A stretch of DNA of 64,000 bases from Nocardia arthritidis (GTDB lineage Bacteria > Actinomycetota > Actinomycetes > Mycobacteriales > Mycobacteriaceae). Under the pieces are notes generated by a model. That model ran no database searches. It was not told where the DNA came from and saw nothing but the letters and a program-made list of their open reading frames with translations. The stretch covers positions 5,704,001 to 5,768,000 of the forward strand of contig NZ_CP046172.1 in NCBI RefSeq assembly GCF_011801145.1. The letters run 5' to 3'. Made by a program: the position numbers and the translations under genes. Below, piece after piece: positions 34,452 through 43,556 of this stretch; the stretch's first letter is position 1, and each line of letters opens with the position of its first letter.

Positions 34452-36320
34452 ATGCGCACGCTCAATATCGGCGTCATGGCCCATGTGGACGCGGGTAAAA
34501 CCAGTCTCACCGAACGACTCCTGTTCGACACCGGCGCGATCACCGCGCTCGGCAGTGTCGACGCGGGTACCACACAGACCGATACCGGGGCGATAGAGCG
34601 GCAGCGTGGCATCACCGTGCGCTCCGCGGTCACCTCGTTCCGGCTCGGCGAGACTCAGGTGAATGTGATCGACACACCCGGGCATACCGATTTCGTCGCC
34701 GAGGTGGATCGCGCGCTGGAACTGCTCGACGCGGCGGTGCTGGTGATCTCGGCGGTCGAGGGCGTGCAGGCGCACACCCGCGTGTTGTTCCGGGTGCTGC
34801 GCGAAATGGGTTTGCCCGTACTGATTTTCGTCAACAAGATCGATCGGGCCGGTGCGCGCGATATCGGCCTGCTCGACGATATCCGGACCGGACTCGCCCG
34901 GCACGTGCTGCCGCTGACAACCGTGCACGAATCCGGCACCGCACACGCACGGGTGAGATCGAAATCACTGGACGACAAAGCTTTCCAACTGAAAGCCGCG
35001 GAAACGCTTGCCGAGCTGGATGATTCGCTACTGTCCAGACTGGTCGACGGTCCCCCACCGACGGCCGCCGAACTCGGCGCGGCAATCGCCGAATTCACCG
35101 CTCGCGGCGCGGTGTACCCGGTCTACTTCGGTTCCGCGCTGCACGGCACCGGAATCCGTGAACTCCTGCACGGCATCGAAACCCTGCTGCGGCCGCGGCC
35201 GAACGACCCGGCGGCGGCACCGGAGGGCGTGGTCTTCGCGATCGACCGCACCGCGTCCGGCGCGAAAATCGCTTATCTGCGGCTGTTTTCCGGCACTGTG
35301 ACGGCCCGTCAGCGGATGACGCTGCGGCGGGCCGCCCCGGACGGCGGCGAATACGCGGGGCGCATCACCTCACTCCAGGTCGTCGGCGGCGGAACACGCC
35401 TGACGGCGGGCAATATCGGCAAGATCACCGGATGGCCGCGGGTCCGGGTCGGCGATCGACTGGCATCGAACGGCGAACGGGGCAGGCCGGTGGCGCATCT
35501 CGCCGAGCCGACGCTGCGCACGGTGGTCCGGCCGCGCACGGGCACGCCGTCCCGGCTGCACCTGGCGCTGCGGCAACTGTCCGAACAGGATCCGCTGCTG
35601 CATATCCGCACCGAGGCCGACGGCACGACATCGGTACTGCTGTACGGCGAGATCCAGAAGCAGATCATCGCCGCCACCCTCGCCGACGAATTCGGGATAG
35701 CCGCCGAATTCGAGCTCAGCGAACCGGTACACATCGAGCGCGTCACCGGAGTCGGCGCCGCCGCCGAGGTGATGGACCGGCACACGCCGCGGCCGTGCGG
35801 ATTCTGGGCCACCGTAGGGCTGCGGGTGGAACCGGCCGACGGCATCCGCTTCGACTACGAAACCGAGTTGGGCGCCCTCCCCCGCGCCTTCCACACCGCG
35901 ATCGAGGAGACCGTGTACGCCATCCTGCGCGCGGGCCCGCACGGCCGCACCGTCACCGACTGCCTCGTCACCCTCACCCACTCGGGTTTCGCACCGCCCG
36001 TCAGCACCGCCGCCGATTTCCGCGGCCTCACCCGCATCGTGCTGCTGCGCGCCCTCCACCTGGCGGGCACCCAAATCCTGGAGCCGCACCACGCCTTCGA
36101 AACCGAAATCCCCTCGGACGCATTGGCTCCGGTCACCGCGCACCTCACCACCCTGGCGGCGGCCATCACCGAAACCACGCAGCCCACCCCGACGACTTGG
36201 CTCGTCCGAGGCACGCTGCCCGCCCGGAATGCCCATGCGGCACAGCAGCTCCTGCCGACACTGACCCGCGGCGAGGCCACCTGGCTGTCCCGCCCGGCCG
36301 CCTACAAACCGCTGCCATGA
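34452..36320 (+). CDS. Ribosomal-protection GTPase, Otr(A)/Tet(M) type
   Basis: This 622-residue EF-G-like GTPase has G1 AHVDAGKTSL at the N-terminus, an RGITV switch I, G3 DTPGHTDF, G4 NKID and G5 SAL. EF-G domains II-V follow, ending with the C-terminal segment that in Tet proteins reaches the decoding centre. It is shorter than EF-G (about 700) and matches Tet(M)/Otr(A) length. Such proteins displace tetracyclines from the 30S subunit; actinomycete members often give intrinsic or self-resistance. No tetracycline biosynthesis gene is seen nearby. Codon use is like its neighbours. Confidence 0.92.
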   Translation: MRTLNIGVMAHVDAGKTSLTERLLFDTGAITALGSVDAGTTQTDTGAIERQRGITVRSAVTSFRLGETQVNVIDTPGHTDFVAEVDRALELLDAAVLVISAVEGVQAHTRVLFRVLREMGLPVLIFVNKIDRAGARDIGLLDDIRTGLARHVLPLTTVHESGTAHARVRSKSLDDKAFQLKAAETLAELDDSLLSRLVDGPPPTAAELGAAIAEFTARGAVYPVYFGSALHGTGIRELLHGIETLLRPRPNDPAAAPEGVVFAIDRTASGAKIAYLRLFSGTVTARQRMTLRRAAPDGGEYAGRITSLQVVGGGTRLTAGNIGKITGWPRVRVGDRLASNGERGRPVAHLAEPTLRTVVRPRTGTPSRLHLALRQLSEQDPLLHIRTEADGTTSVLLYGEIQKQIIAATLADEFGIAAEFELSEPVHIERVTGVGAAAEVMDRHTPRPCGFWATVGLRVEPADGIRFDYETELGALPRAFHTAIEETVYAILRAGPHGRTVTDCLVTLTHSGFAPPVSTAADFRGLTRIVLLRALHLAGTQILEPHHAFETEIPSDALAPVTAHLTTLAAAITETTQPTPTTWLVRGTLPARNAHAAQQLLPTLTRGEATWLSRPAAYKPLP

Positions 36321-36425
36321 AACCCTGCCCCGGTCGAGCGGGCCACGCACCCTTCGGATTTGGGCAGTGGCAACGGCCCACATGATGCGCGATCGGCCCC
36401 CGAATGCGAGGCCGATCAATTCACC

Positions 36426-36971
36426 TCATCGGGATACGGAACCCAGCTCGATGCCGATGACGCGTGCGGTCAATGCCAGGACACCGTCGCGGTGGCGCTG
36501 CCGGGAGACCGTGTCGGTGATCTCGGGGCGCATTCCTGCGAAGATCGCCAGCGCGAGGAATTCGGCATCAGCGTCGGGGTCGACTTCGGAGATCAGGTCC
36601 GCGAGCAAGGCGCGCCACGGCGCCCAGGTCTCCGTCTGGCAGCCGTCGGGCAGGGCACGCATCAGCGGCCGCAACTCGACGGCGGTGAGGTCGAATACCG
36701 CAGCCACATAAGCCGATATCCGCTCCCCCGGCGGCACGGCTTTGTTCTCGGCGAGGTCGCGCACGGCCGCCCAAGCTCGAGCGGTCCGGTCCTCGAACAG
36801 CGCACGAATCAATCCCTCGCGATCGGTGAACCTCCGGAACAGTGTGCCCTTACCGACCCCGGCGGCCGCCGCGATGTCGTCCATCGAGACGTTGTCGCGC
36901 TTGTCGTCGCAGATCAGGCGTCCCGCGACGGCGAGGATCGCGCTGCGATTGCGTTCTGCGTCGGCGCGCAT
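36426..36971 (-). CDS. TetR/AcrR-family transcriptional regulator
   Basis: This 181-residue regulator has an N-terminal HTH (about 28-50, VSMDDIAAAAGVGKGTLFRRF) and a TetR_C-like ligand domain. It is divergent from a quinone-oxidoreductase gene 93 bp away. The spacer holds two copies of one palindrome placed around that gene's promoter, so repression of the reductase and autorepression are likely. The inducer is probably a small electrophile or quinone, by analogy. Confidence 0.94.
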   Translation of the reverse strand: MRADAERNRSAILAVAGRLICDDKRDNVSMDDIAAAAGVGKGTLFRRFTDREGLIRALFEDRTARAWAAVRDLAENKAVPPGERISAYVAAVFDLTAVELRPLMRALPDGCQTETWAPWRALLADLISEVDPDADAEFLALAIFAGMRPEITDTVSRQRHRDGVLALTARVIGIELGSVSR

Positions 36972-36987
36972 ACCGGAGACCCTCCAG

Positions 36988-37048
36988 TTGACAAAAGCGG
37001 ACTGATAGTCCGTATCATAGCGAAACGCTAAGCGGACCAACGGTCCGC
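36988..37048 (+). promoter_or_regulatory. Promoter with twin TetR operators upstream of quinone oxidoreductase
   Basis: A promoter TTGACA (36988-36993), 19-bp spacer, TATCAT (37013-37018) points to the reductase gene. One palindrome CGGACT-GAT-AGTCCG (36998-37012) sits between the two boxes. A second, GCGGACC-AAC-GGTCCGC (37032-37048, perfect 7-bp arms), lies just after the expected transcript start. Their centres are 35 bp apart and both fit CGGACY-N3-RGTCCG, as expected for one TetR-type repressor. Confidence 0.72.
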
Positions 37049-37064
37049 ATGAGGAGGAGTTGTT

Positions 37065-38015
37065 GTGCGCGCGGTTCGCTATCACAAGTACGGGGCCCCT
37101 GATGTGCTGCGAGTGGAGGAGGTCGACGATCCGGCGCCGGGTGCGGACGAGGTCCTCGTCCGGGCCGTGGCCACCGGCGTCAACTACTTCGAGGTGCAGG
37201 TGCGTGCCGGAGTGGCTCCCGATCCGCTCGGTCAACCGTTGCCGCATACGCCGGGTATCGAGGTGGCCGGGACGGTGGTCGCGGTCGGCGCCGGTGTCGA
37301 TCCGGATCGGATCGGCGAGCGGGTCGTCGGCACCGTCGGCTCCGGCAGCTATGCCGAACTGGTGGTCGTACCGGCCGCGGCGGCTGTCGCGCTGGACGAC
37401 CGCATCGGCGAGCACCAGGCGCTCGCACTGCTCGGACAGGGGGCGACGGCGGTCGGGGTCATCGAAACCGCCGAGATCGAACCGGGGGAAACGGTTCTGG
37501 TAGAGGCGGCCGGCGGCGGGATCGGAACGCTGTTGGTGCAGTTGGCCAAACGGGCAGGCGCCCGAGTCGTGGCCGGTGCGAGCGGCGCCGCGAAGCGGAA
37601 GCTGGCCGCCGAACTCGGCGCCGATATGACCGTCGACTACACCCAGCCGGGCTGGACCGCAGAGGTCGGTCCGGTGTCGGTCGTGCTCGAAACCATCGGC
37701 GGGCAGACCGCCCGCGACGCCTACAGCCTGCTCACCGGCCCCCGCGCGCGGATGGTGATCTTCGGCTCGGCCAGTGGCGCTCCGGTCGAAATCACCTCGC
37801 GGCAATTGCTTCCGGTAGGTGCGTCACTGATCCCGTTCAGCCTCGGCTACCGCCCGCAACGATGGCCGGAACTGACGCGCCTGGCCGAGGAGTTGACCGT
37901 GCGTGGCGAACTCGCCCCCGTCATCGGCGCGGTTCTACCGCTGGCCGAGGCGGCGACCGCGCATCGCGCCTTCGAGGCCCGCACGGCAGTCGGAAAAACG
38001 ATCCTCACCATCTAA
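37065..38015 (+). CDS. Zinc-independent quinone/NADPH oxidoreductase (MDR family)
   Basis: This 316-residue medium-chain reductase has the GroES-like N-terminal half (GVNYFEVQVRAG, HTPGIEVAGTVVAVG) and a Rossmann half with the nucleotide-binding loop AAGGGIGTLLVQLAK near 150. The catalytic zinc ligands of alcohol dehydrogenases are absent, so it is of the quinone oxidoreductase (QOR) type. It would reduce quinones or enones with NADPH. The GTG at 37065 has a strong GAGGAGGAG upstream. It is under the divergent TetR repressor. Confidence 0.92.
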   Translation: MRAVRYHKYGAPDVLRVEEVDDPAPGADEVLVRAVATGVNYFEVQVRAGVAPDPLGQPLPHTPGIEVAGTVVAVGAGVDPDRIGERVVGTVGSGSYAELVVVPAAAAVALDDRIGEHQALALLGQGATAVGVIETAEIEPGETVLVEAAGGGIGTLLVQLAKRAGARVVAGASGAAKRKLAAELGADMTVDYTQPGWTAEVGPVSVVLETIGGQTARDAYSLLTGPRARMVIFGSASGAPVEITSRQLLPVGASLIPFSLGYRPQRWPELTRLAEELTVRGELAPVIGAVLPLAEAATAHRAFEARTAVGKTILTI

Positions 38016-38018
38016 GCT

Positions 38019-38777
38019 ATGCGAAATATGAACAGGCACATCGAGTTCGAGCGACTGCACAATTTCCGTGATCTCGGCGGTTATCGCGCCGGGGACGGGC
38101 GGACGGTGCGCTGGGGGCGGCTCTACCGGTCCGATTCGCTCGGCAAGCTGCGCGGCGAGGATTGGGAGCGGTTCCGGGCGCTCGGCGTTCGCACCGTGAT
38201 CGATCTGCGGTATCCGTGGGAGATCGAGGCCAGGGGGCGGGTGCCGCAGCCGGAACTGTTCACCTACGCCAATCTCAGCATCGAGCACCGGCCATACGAC
38301 CAGGCCGAAATCGATCCCGAGGTCGATCCGTGGCGCTACCTCGCGGACCGGTTCGCCGAGGTGGCCGCCGACGGCGTGGTCGAGATACGGAAGGTGTTCG
38401 AGCTCATCGCCGATGGCGACGGTCCCACCGTCTTCCACTGCGCGGCGGGCAAGGACCGCACCGGCCTGATCGCCGCGCTGGTGCTCACCGCGCTCGACGT
38501 CTCCGAGGATCAGATCATCGCCGACTTCGCGCTGACCGATGCGGCGGCACCGCATTTCGTCGCGAACTGGAAGGCGAACAATCCGGGCCGCACCCTGCGC
38601 TGGCCGGGATACGGCCGCGCACCGGAGACCGTCATGCGGCTCGTTCTCGAAGACCTCACCGCCACATACGGTTCCGCGGCCGCCTACCTCACCACGACGG
38701 TCGGCATCACACCCACCACGATCGAGCGTCTGCGGAACCGGCTGCTCACCAACGAAACTCACCAGCCGAGCAGCTGA
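38019..38777 (+). CDS. Tyrosine/serine protein phosphatase (MptpB-like)
   Basis: This 252-residue phosphatase starts with the NFRDLGGYRAGDGR motif typical of MptpB-type enzymes. The P-loop HCAAGKDRTG is near residue 140 (Cx5R with catalytic Cys and Arg). MptpB-type enzymes dephosphorylate Tyr/Ser/Thr and phosphoinositides and can be secreted; no signal peptide is visible. It starts 3 bp after the oxidoreductase stop and may be cotranscribed. An ATG three codons inside is an alternative start. Confidence 0.92.
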   Translation: MRNMNRHIEFERLHNFRDLGGYRAGDGRTVRWGRLYRSDSLGKLRGEDWERFRALGVRTVIDLRYPWEIEARGRVPQPELFTYANLSIEHRPYDQAEIDPEVDPWRYLADRFAEVAADGVVEIRKVFELIADGDGPTVFHCAAGKDRTGLIAALVLTALDVSEDQIIADFALTDAAAPHFVANWKANNPGRTLRWPGYGRAPETVMRLVLEDLTATYGSAAAYLTTTVGITPTTIERLRNRLLTNETHQPSS

Positions 38778-38875
38778 GCACGGCCCGTCACCGAGCCGGA
38801 TATCGGGTTGCCGTCTGCTGGCGAGCGCGAAAATTCCGTGGCGGCACCATCTTCGGCGGTTCTAACCTCGACGAC

Positions 38876-39850
38876 ATGCTGGATCAGGCCGTCGCACAGG
38901 AACTCGTCGAACAGGTGTCGCCGGGGCAGACCCTGTGCGAGATCGTGCCCCGGACCGGAGGCGACTTGAGTCCGGTCTACGAAATACGCTGCACCGGACC
39001 ACTTCCGGCGTTCATAGTCAAGGCATACGCGCCGCGGTGGCGGTGGCGGCTCGCCAAAGAGGTGCACGTGTACCGGCTGCTGGCGAGCCGGGGTGTCACC
39101 TCGGTTCCTTCGGTGCTGTACGTCGATCGCGAACACGCCCGGCTGGCGCTGACACTGGCTGCCGGACAGCCGTTCTCGGAGATCGGCCGCGAATTCGGCG
39201 ACACCGCGACATATGCGGTATATCGGCAGCTGGGCGCCGTGCTGTCGGCCATCCACGCCATCGAGCAGGACGGATACGGCTACCTCACCGACCGGATCCT
39301 GGATCCGGTGGCGACCAACACCGAATACATGACCCGCCAATTCGACAAGAAGCTGGCCGAATTCAGCGGCGATGCGCGAATCCGCCACCGCATGCGGCAG
39401 TACGTGGACGAACGGGCCGGAGTGTTCGCGGCCTGCGATTCGCCCCGCCTGTGCCACAACGACGTTCACGAGGGCAATATGCTCGTCGTCGACGGCCCGG
39501 ACGGACCCGCGCTCACCGGGCTGATCGATGTGGAGAACGCGACGGCCGCCGACCCGCTGATGGATCTGGCCAAGGCGGATTACTATGCGATGCACCGCGA
39601 TCCGGTGAAATGGTCCGGTCTGCTCGCGGGTTACGGTCCACTGCCCGCCGATTGGGCCGCCCGGGTGGCCGTCTACCGGCTGTATCACGCGCTGGAGCTG
39701 TGGGATTGGTTCGCGAGCATCGGCAAGACGGAGCATCTGGCGGGTATCGCCGCCGATATAGAACAAATGCTTGATCACGGCTGGGACTCGGATGCCGAAC
39801 GGTGTGGCGAAGTTCGATCGATGATGGGTTCACAGCAATCGCACGGGTAA
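38876..39850 (+). CDS. Aminoglycoside phosphotransferase (APH)-family kinase
   Basis: This 324-residue protein has the APH kinase fold: an early Lys in FIVKAYAPRW, the catalytic loop LCHNDVHEGNML near 190-202 (HxDxxxxN) and the metal-binding Asp in GLIDVENA near 215. APH-family proteins phosphorylate aminoglycosides, hygromycin-like compounds, choline, macrolides or other small molecules; sequence alone does not tell which. I chose the ATG at 38876; an open frame runs upstream through the phosphatase gene in another frame. It stands alone, so a resistance role is only one option. Confidence 0.85.
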   Translation: MLDQAVAQELVEQVSPGQTLCEIVPRTGGDLSPVYEIRCTGPLPAFIVKAYAPRWRWRLAKEVHVYRLLASRGVTSVPSVLYVDREHARLALTLAAGQPFSEIGREFGDTATYAVYRQLGAVLSAIHAIEQDGYGYLTDRILDPVATNTEYMTRQFDKKLAEFSGDARIRHRMRQYVDERAGVFAACDSPRLCHNDVHEGNMLVVDGPDGPALTGLIDVENATAADPLMDLAKADYYAMHRDPVKWSGLLAGYGPLPADWAARVAVYRLYHALELWDWFASIGKTEHLAGIAADIEQMLDHGWDSDAERCGEVRSMMGSQQSHG

Positions 39851-39936
39851 TTCTGCCGGTGTGCACGGATACTCGCGGTTGACTGAACGCGTGCTGATCA
39901 ACAGCACCAGGCGACGCTCGACCAGAGGAGTTCAGC

Positions 39937-40671
39937 GTGCATACCTCGGCAACCACCCTGATCCTGCACCCGCTGATGCTCACGCACGTATCGGGTGAAC
40001 CGGCGAGCCGACGCGGTATGCGTGCCATCAATGCCGACGCGGTCGCCACGCGAACGGATCCGCGGACGGGGCGCACGGCCTTCGCGGTCGCCGACGGCGT
40101 CGGCGACCATCTGCTCTCGGCCAGAGCCGCGCGCACCGCGGCGACGGTGGCGGCGGAGGTGGCGGCGCATTCCGGCGCGCATGCGGGAATCCTTGCCGCA
40201 CAAGAGGAACTGCTGCGCGAGTTCCCGCAGCCGGAGGCCGACAGCGTGCTGGTGGTCGCGGTGCTGCCCGCGACGGGCGGCCCGGACGGACCCAGCGATA
40301 TCGCCTGGGTCGGCGACTGCCGCGCCTACCGCTGGAACGGCCGGGTGCTGCACCAGATCACCACGGATCACACTGTCGCGGAATACTTCCGCGCCCGCGG
40401 GCTCACGGCGGGCCGCCGGATGAACCACCTCGTCACCACCTCGGCCCGCACCGCCCGCCCGGCGACCATCGGCCGAGCGAGCACCGGTTCCAGCCACGGC
40501 CGCATCCTGCTCGGCACCGACGGGGTCACCAAGGTCATCCCGATGGCCGAGATCAAAACCGTGCTCGCCAACGCCGTCAACCCGGCCGTCGCCGCGAATA
40601 TGTTGGTGGACAGCGCATTGCGCGCGGGCGGTACTGACAACGCCACCGCGTACGTCGTGGACTGCCGCTGA
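39937..40671 (+). CDS. PP2C-family protein phosphatase
   Basis: This 244-residue protein carries the PP2C metal motifs: a NADAV segment near residue 33, VADGVGDH near 50 (DGxG), WVGDCRAYRW near 127, LGTDGV near 190 and GGTDNATA near 233. It is a bare catalytic domain and would dephosphorylate Ser/Thr residues, possibly countering PknB-type kinases or acting on small molecules. The GTG start has GAGGAG nine bases upstream. It converges with the galactonate dehydratase gene, which ends at the next base. Confidence 0.87.
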   Translation: MHTSATTLILHPLMLTHVSGEPASRRGMRAINADAVATRTDPRTGRTAFAVADGVGDHLLSARAARTAATVAAEVAAHSGAHAGILAAQEELLREFPQPEADSVLVVAVLPATGGPDGPSDIAWVGDCRAYRWNGRVLHQITTDHTVAEYFRARGLTAGRRMNHLVTTSARTARPATIGRASTGSSHGRILLGTDGVTKVIPMAEIKTVLANAVNPAVAANMLVDSALRAGGTDNATAYVVDCR

Positions 40672-41811
40672 TCACCATTCGGCGAACGAGCCGTCCCTGC
40701 GCTGCCACACCGGATTGCGCCAGCGGTGGCCCGCTGCCCGGCGCACGGCGTCCTCGTCGATCTCGATCCCGAGGCCCGGACCGGACAGCAGCTCGACATA
40801 ACCGTCGCGGTAGGCGAAAACGGCCGGGTCGACCAGATAGTCGAGCAGGTCGGACCCGGTGTTGTAGTGGATGCCGAGGCTCTGCTCCTGAATGAGCAGA
40901 TTGGGCGTCGCGAATCCGACCTGCAGGCTGGCGGCCAGCGCGATCGGACCGAGCGGGCAGTGCGGGGCCACCGCGATATCGCGGGTCTCGGCCGCCGCGG
41001 CGATGCGGCGGACCTCCGAGATGCCGCCCGCATGCGAAAGATCCGGCTGGACCACCGCGATGCCCTGGTCGAGCACCCGCCGGAAATCCCACCGCGAATA
41101 CAGCCGCTCCCCCGTGGCGATGGGAATGCTTGTGGCCGAGGCTATTTCGCCGATCCGCTCGCTCACCTCGGGTACCAGCGGTTCCTCGACGAAGAACGGC
41201 AGATACGGTTCGAGCAGCGGCAGCACCCGGCGTGCCATCGCGACCGACAGCCTGCCGTGGAAGTCGACGGCGATATCGAATTCGTCGCCGACCGCCGCGC
41301 GCACCGCCGCGACCCGCTCGACGATGCCGAGGGTGGCGCGCGGCGTGTCGATGGGTTCCAACTCGGCCGACGCGTTCATCTTGATCGCGGTGAAGCCCTG
41401 CTGTTTTCGCTCCACCGCGGCCTCGGCGACCGCGTCCGGCCGGTCGCCGCCGATCCAGCTGTACACCCGGATCCGGTCGCGCACCGCGCCGCCGAGCAGC
41501 TGCCACACCGGCACGCCGAGCGCCCTGCCCGCGATATCCCACAACGCCTGATCGATGCCGGCGACCGCGCTGGACAGGATCGGACCGCCCCGGTAGAAAC
41601 CGCCCTTGGTGAGCGTCTGCCAATGCGCCTCGATGGTCAGCGGATCCCGGCCGACCAGGTAATCGGCCAGTTCGTCGACGGCCGCGGCGACCGTGTGCGC
41701 GCGGCCCTCGATCACCGGCTCGCCCCAGCCGACGATGCCCTCGTCGGTGTCGACGCGCAGGAAACACCAGCGCGGCGCGACCAGATACGTGGTGAGCGCG
41801 GTGATTTTCAT
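40672..41811 (-). CDS. dgoD: D-galactonate dehydratase (enolase superfamily)
   Basis: This 379-residue enolase-superfamily enzyme aligns with E. coli DgoD: DFHGRL near 183-185, EEPL near 209, ATGERL near 233-235, the general base His in APHCPLGP near 285, and a final QEQS. These positions match the DgoD metal ligands and His185/His285 pair. It dehydrates D-galactonate to 2-keto-3-deoxygalactonate. The ATG overlaps the SDR stop as ATGA. It is the last gene of an oxidative sugar operon, whose other members support this assignment. Confidence 0.9.
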   Translation of the reverse strand: MKITALTTYLVAPRWCFLRVDTDEGIVGWGEPVIEGRAHTVAAAVDELADYLVGRDPLTIEAHWQTLTKGGFYRGGPILSSAVAGIDQALWDIAGRALGVPVWQLLGGAVRDRIRVYSWIGGDRPDAVAEAAVERKQQGFTAIKMNASAELEPIDTPRATLGIVERVAAVRAAVGDEFDIAVDFHGRLSVAMARRVLPLLEPYLPFFVEEPLVPEVSERIGEIASATSIPIATGERLYSRWDFRRVLDQGIAVVQPDLSHAGGISEVRRIAAAAETRDIAVAPHCPLGPIALAASLQVGFATPNLLIQEQSLGIHYNTGSDLLDYLVDPAVFAYRDGYVELLSGPGLGIEIDEDAVRRAAGHRWRNPVWQRRDGSFAEW

Positions 41812-42563
41812 CTGGATTCCTTTCGCACGCTCCAGCCGCCGTCGACGACCAGATTCGCGCCGGTGATGAACGAGGCGTCGTCGGAGGCGAGGAAGGCGAC
41901 CGCGGCCGCCACCTCCTCCGGCCTGCCGAGCCGGTCCAGCGCGGTGGCCCGCGCCGAGAGTTCGCGGCCGTCGGCGTCCACGTCGTCCCAGACCGGGGTG
42001 AGGATCGGCCCGGGCAGAATCGCGTTGAACCGCACCCGTTCCGGGCCGTATTCGACGGCCAGCTGCCGCACCAGCGCGGTGATGCCGCCCTTCGCCGCCG
42101 CGTACACCGGATATCCGGGCAGCCCGAATTGCGCGTGCACGCTGGAGATGGCCACGACATTGCCGCGCCGGGCGCGCAGATCGTCGATGAACGTGCGCAC
42201 GCCGAGGAACAGCGGGGTCAGGTTCACCGCGATACCGTCGTCCCAAGCCCCGGTGGACAGCGCGTGCGCGGGCACGGTCTCCTGACGGGATGCGTTGCTG
42301 CACAACAGATCCAGCGGGCCGAACAGGGCGGACACCCGGTCCCGCAACTCAGCCCACGCCGTCTCGTCGGATACGTCGCAGTGCACGAATTCCGCGCGCA
42401 GCCCGTCGGCCCTGATCTGCGCGGCGACCTCTTTACCGCCGGGTTCGGCGATATCGGCGATCACCACCGCGGCGCCCTCGGCGGCCAGCCTGCGCGCCGT
42501 CGCCGCGCCGATACCCGACGCCGCCCCGGTGACCACCGCGACCCGGTCCGCCAGGCGACCCAT
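41808..42563 (-). CDS. SDR-family sugar 1-dehydrogenase
   Basis: This 251-residue short-chain dehydrogenase has TGAASGIG for NAD(P) binding and an Asp-rich VVIADIAEPGG turn that favours NAD+. The catalytic Ser is in AISSVH and the Tyr-Lys in YPVYAAAKGG. Operon context (lactonase, dehydratase, kinase, aldolase) makes it the first step, oxidising galactose or a related aldose at C1 to its lactone. I chose the ATG at 42563 with GAGGGGG close upstream; a start at 42578 overlapping the kinase stop as ATGA is also possible. Confidence 0.87.
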   Translation of the reverse strand: MGRLADRVAVVTGAASGIGAATARRLAAEGAAVVIADIAEPGGKEVAAQIRADGLRAEFVHCDVSDETAWAELRDRVSALFGPLDLLCSNASRQETVPAHALSTGAWDDGIAVNLTPLFLGVRTFIDDLRARRGNVVAISSVHAQFGLPGYPVYAAAKGGITALVRQLAVEYGPERVRFNAILPGPILTPVWDDVDADGRELSARATALDRLGRPEEVAAAVAFLASDDASFITGANLVVDGGWSVRKESR

Positions 42564-42574
42564 CGCGCCCCCTC

Positions 42575-43519
42575 TCATCGATCGATATCGGCCGCGTCGA
42601 GCAGGCCGAATTCCTGTCGGGTCGGCAGACCCTGCCAGTCGCCGACGCCGGCGACCGCGAACGCACCGCAGGTCGCCGCCGAACGCATTCGCGCGCTTAT
42701 GGATTCGCCGTCCAACAGAGCCGCGAGGTATCCGGCGACGAAGGCGTCGCCCGCACCGACCGGGTCGACGCAGGTGACCGGTACGGCGGGTTGCTCGATC
42801 GGTTCGCCGTCCTGCAGCGCGAGCGCGCCATCCGCACCGAGCTTCAGCACCACTTGTGAAGGGCCCAGTGCGGCAAGAGCTTTCGCCATCTCAGCCGGGG
42901 CCTGCCGGGGTACGAGCAGCGCGGCTTCCTCCGGTCCGGCGAAGACGATATTCGAGTGGGCCACCAGATCACCGAGTTCCGCCGCCGCGTCGGCGGCCGA
43001 CCACAGCGCCGCGCGATAGTTGATATCGAGCGAAACCGTGACACCGGCGGTCACGGCCGCATCCATCGCGAAATGAACGGCCGCTCGGGCGGTTTCGCTG
43101 AGTGCCGGAGTGATTCCGGTCAGATGCAGCACGCGCGCGGCGGCGATCCGGGCCGGATCGATATCGTCCGGCGATAACCGTGATCCCGCGAAACCCTTGC
43201 GGTAGTACGTGACTCGGATCCGGTCGGCGGTTCGGCGCTCGCGCAGCATCAACCCACTCGACACATCGGGCTCGATCCGGCAGGCGGAAATATCAACTCG
43301 CTCGGCACGCAGCCGATCCAGCACCATTGTGCCGATGGCGTCCGCGCCGACCCGTCCGATCCAGGCACTCGCATGACCGAGCCTGCTGACTCCGATGGCG
43401 ACGGTCGCCTCGGCTCCGGCGAAATCCATCCGCATCGCCGCACCGGCAGCCAGCGGCCCCGCTTCGGTCGCGGCGACCACACCGAGCGCTTCTCCCAAGG
43501 TAATCAGTTCGGCGCTCAC
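42575..43519 (-). CDS. PfkB-family 2-keto-3-deoxy-sugar acid kinase
   Basis: This 314-residue ribokinase-family enzyme has AGAEATVAIGVSRLG near the N-terminus, DINYRAALW in the middle and the ATP/anion-hole motif DPVGAGDAFVAGY near 250-262. It resembles KdgK/DgoK-like kinases that phosphorylate 2-keto-3-deoxygluconate or -galactonate. The GTG at 43519 has GGAGG nine bases upstream. It lies in the operon 37 bp after the aldolase and just before the SDR. In this set it would make KDPGal (or KDPG), the substrate of the aldolase. Confidence 0.88.
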   Translation of the reverse strand: MSAELITLGEALGVVAATEAGPLAAGAAMRMDFAGAEATVAIGVSRLGHASAWIGRVGADAIGTMVLDRLRAERVDISACRIEPDVSSGLMLRERRTADRIRVTYYRKGFAGSRLSPDDIDPARIAAARVLHLTGITPALSETARAAVHFAMDAAVTAGVTVSLDINYRAALWSAADAAAELGDLVAHSNIVFAGPEEAALLVPRQAPAEMAKALAALGPSQVVLKLGADGALALQDGEPIEQPAVPVTCVDPVGAGDAFVAGYLAALLDGESISARMRSAATCGAFAVAGVGDWQGLPTRQEFGLLDAADIDR

Positions 43520-43556
43520 CGTGTTCGGCCTCCAGACCGGTGCAACAATTCGGCAA

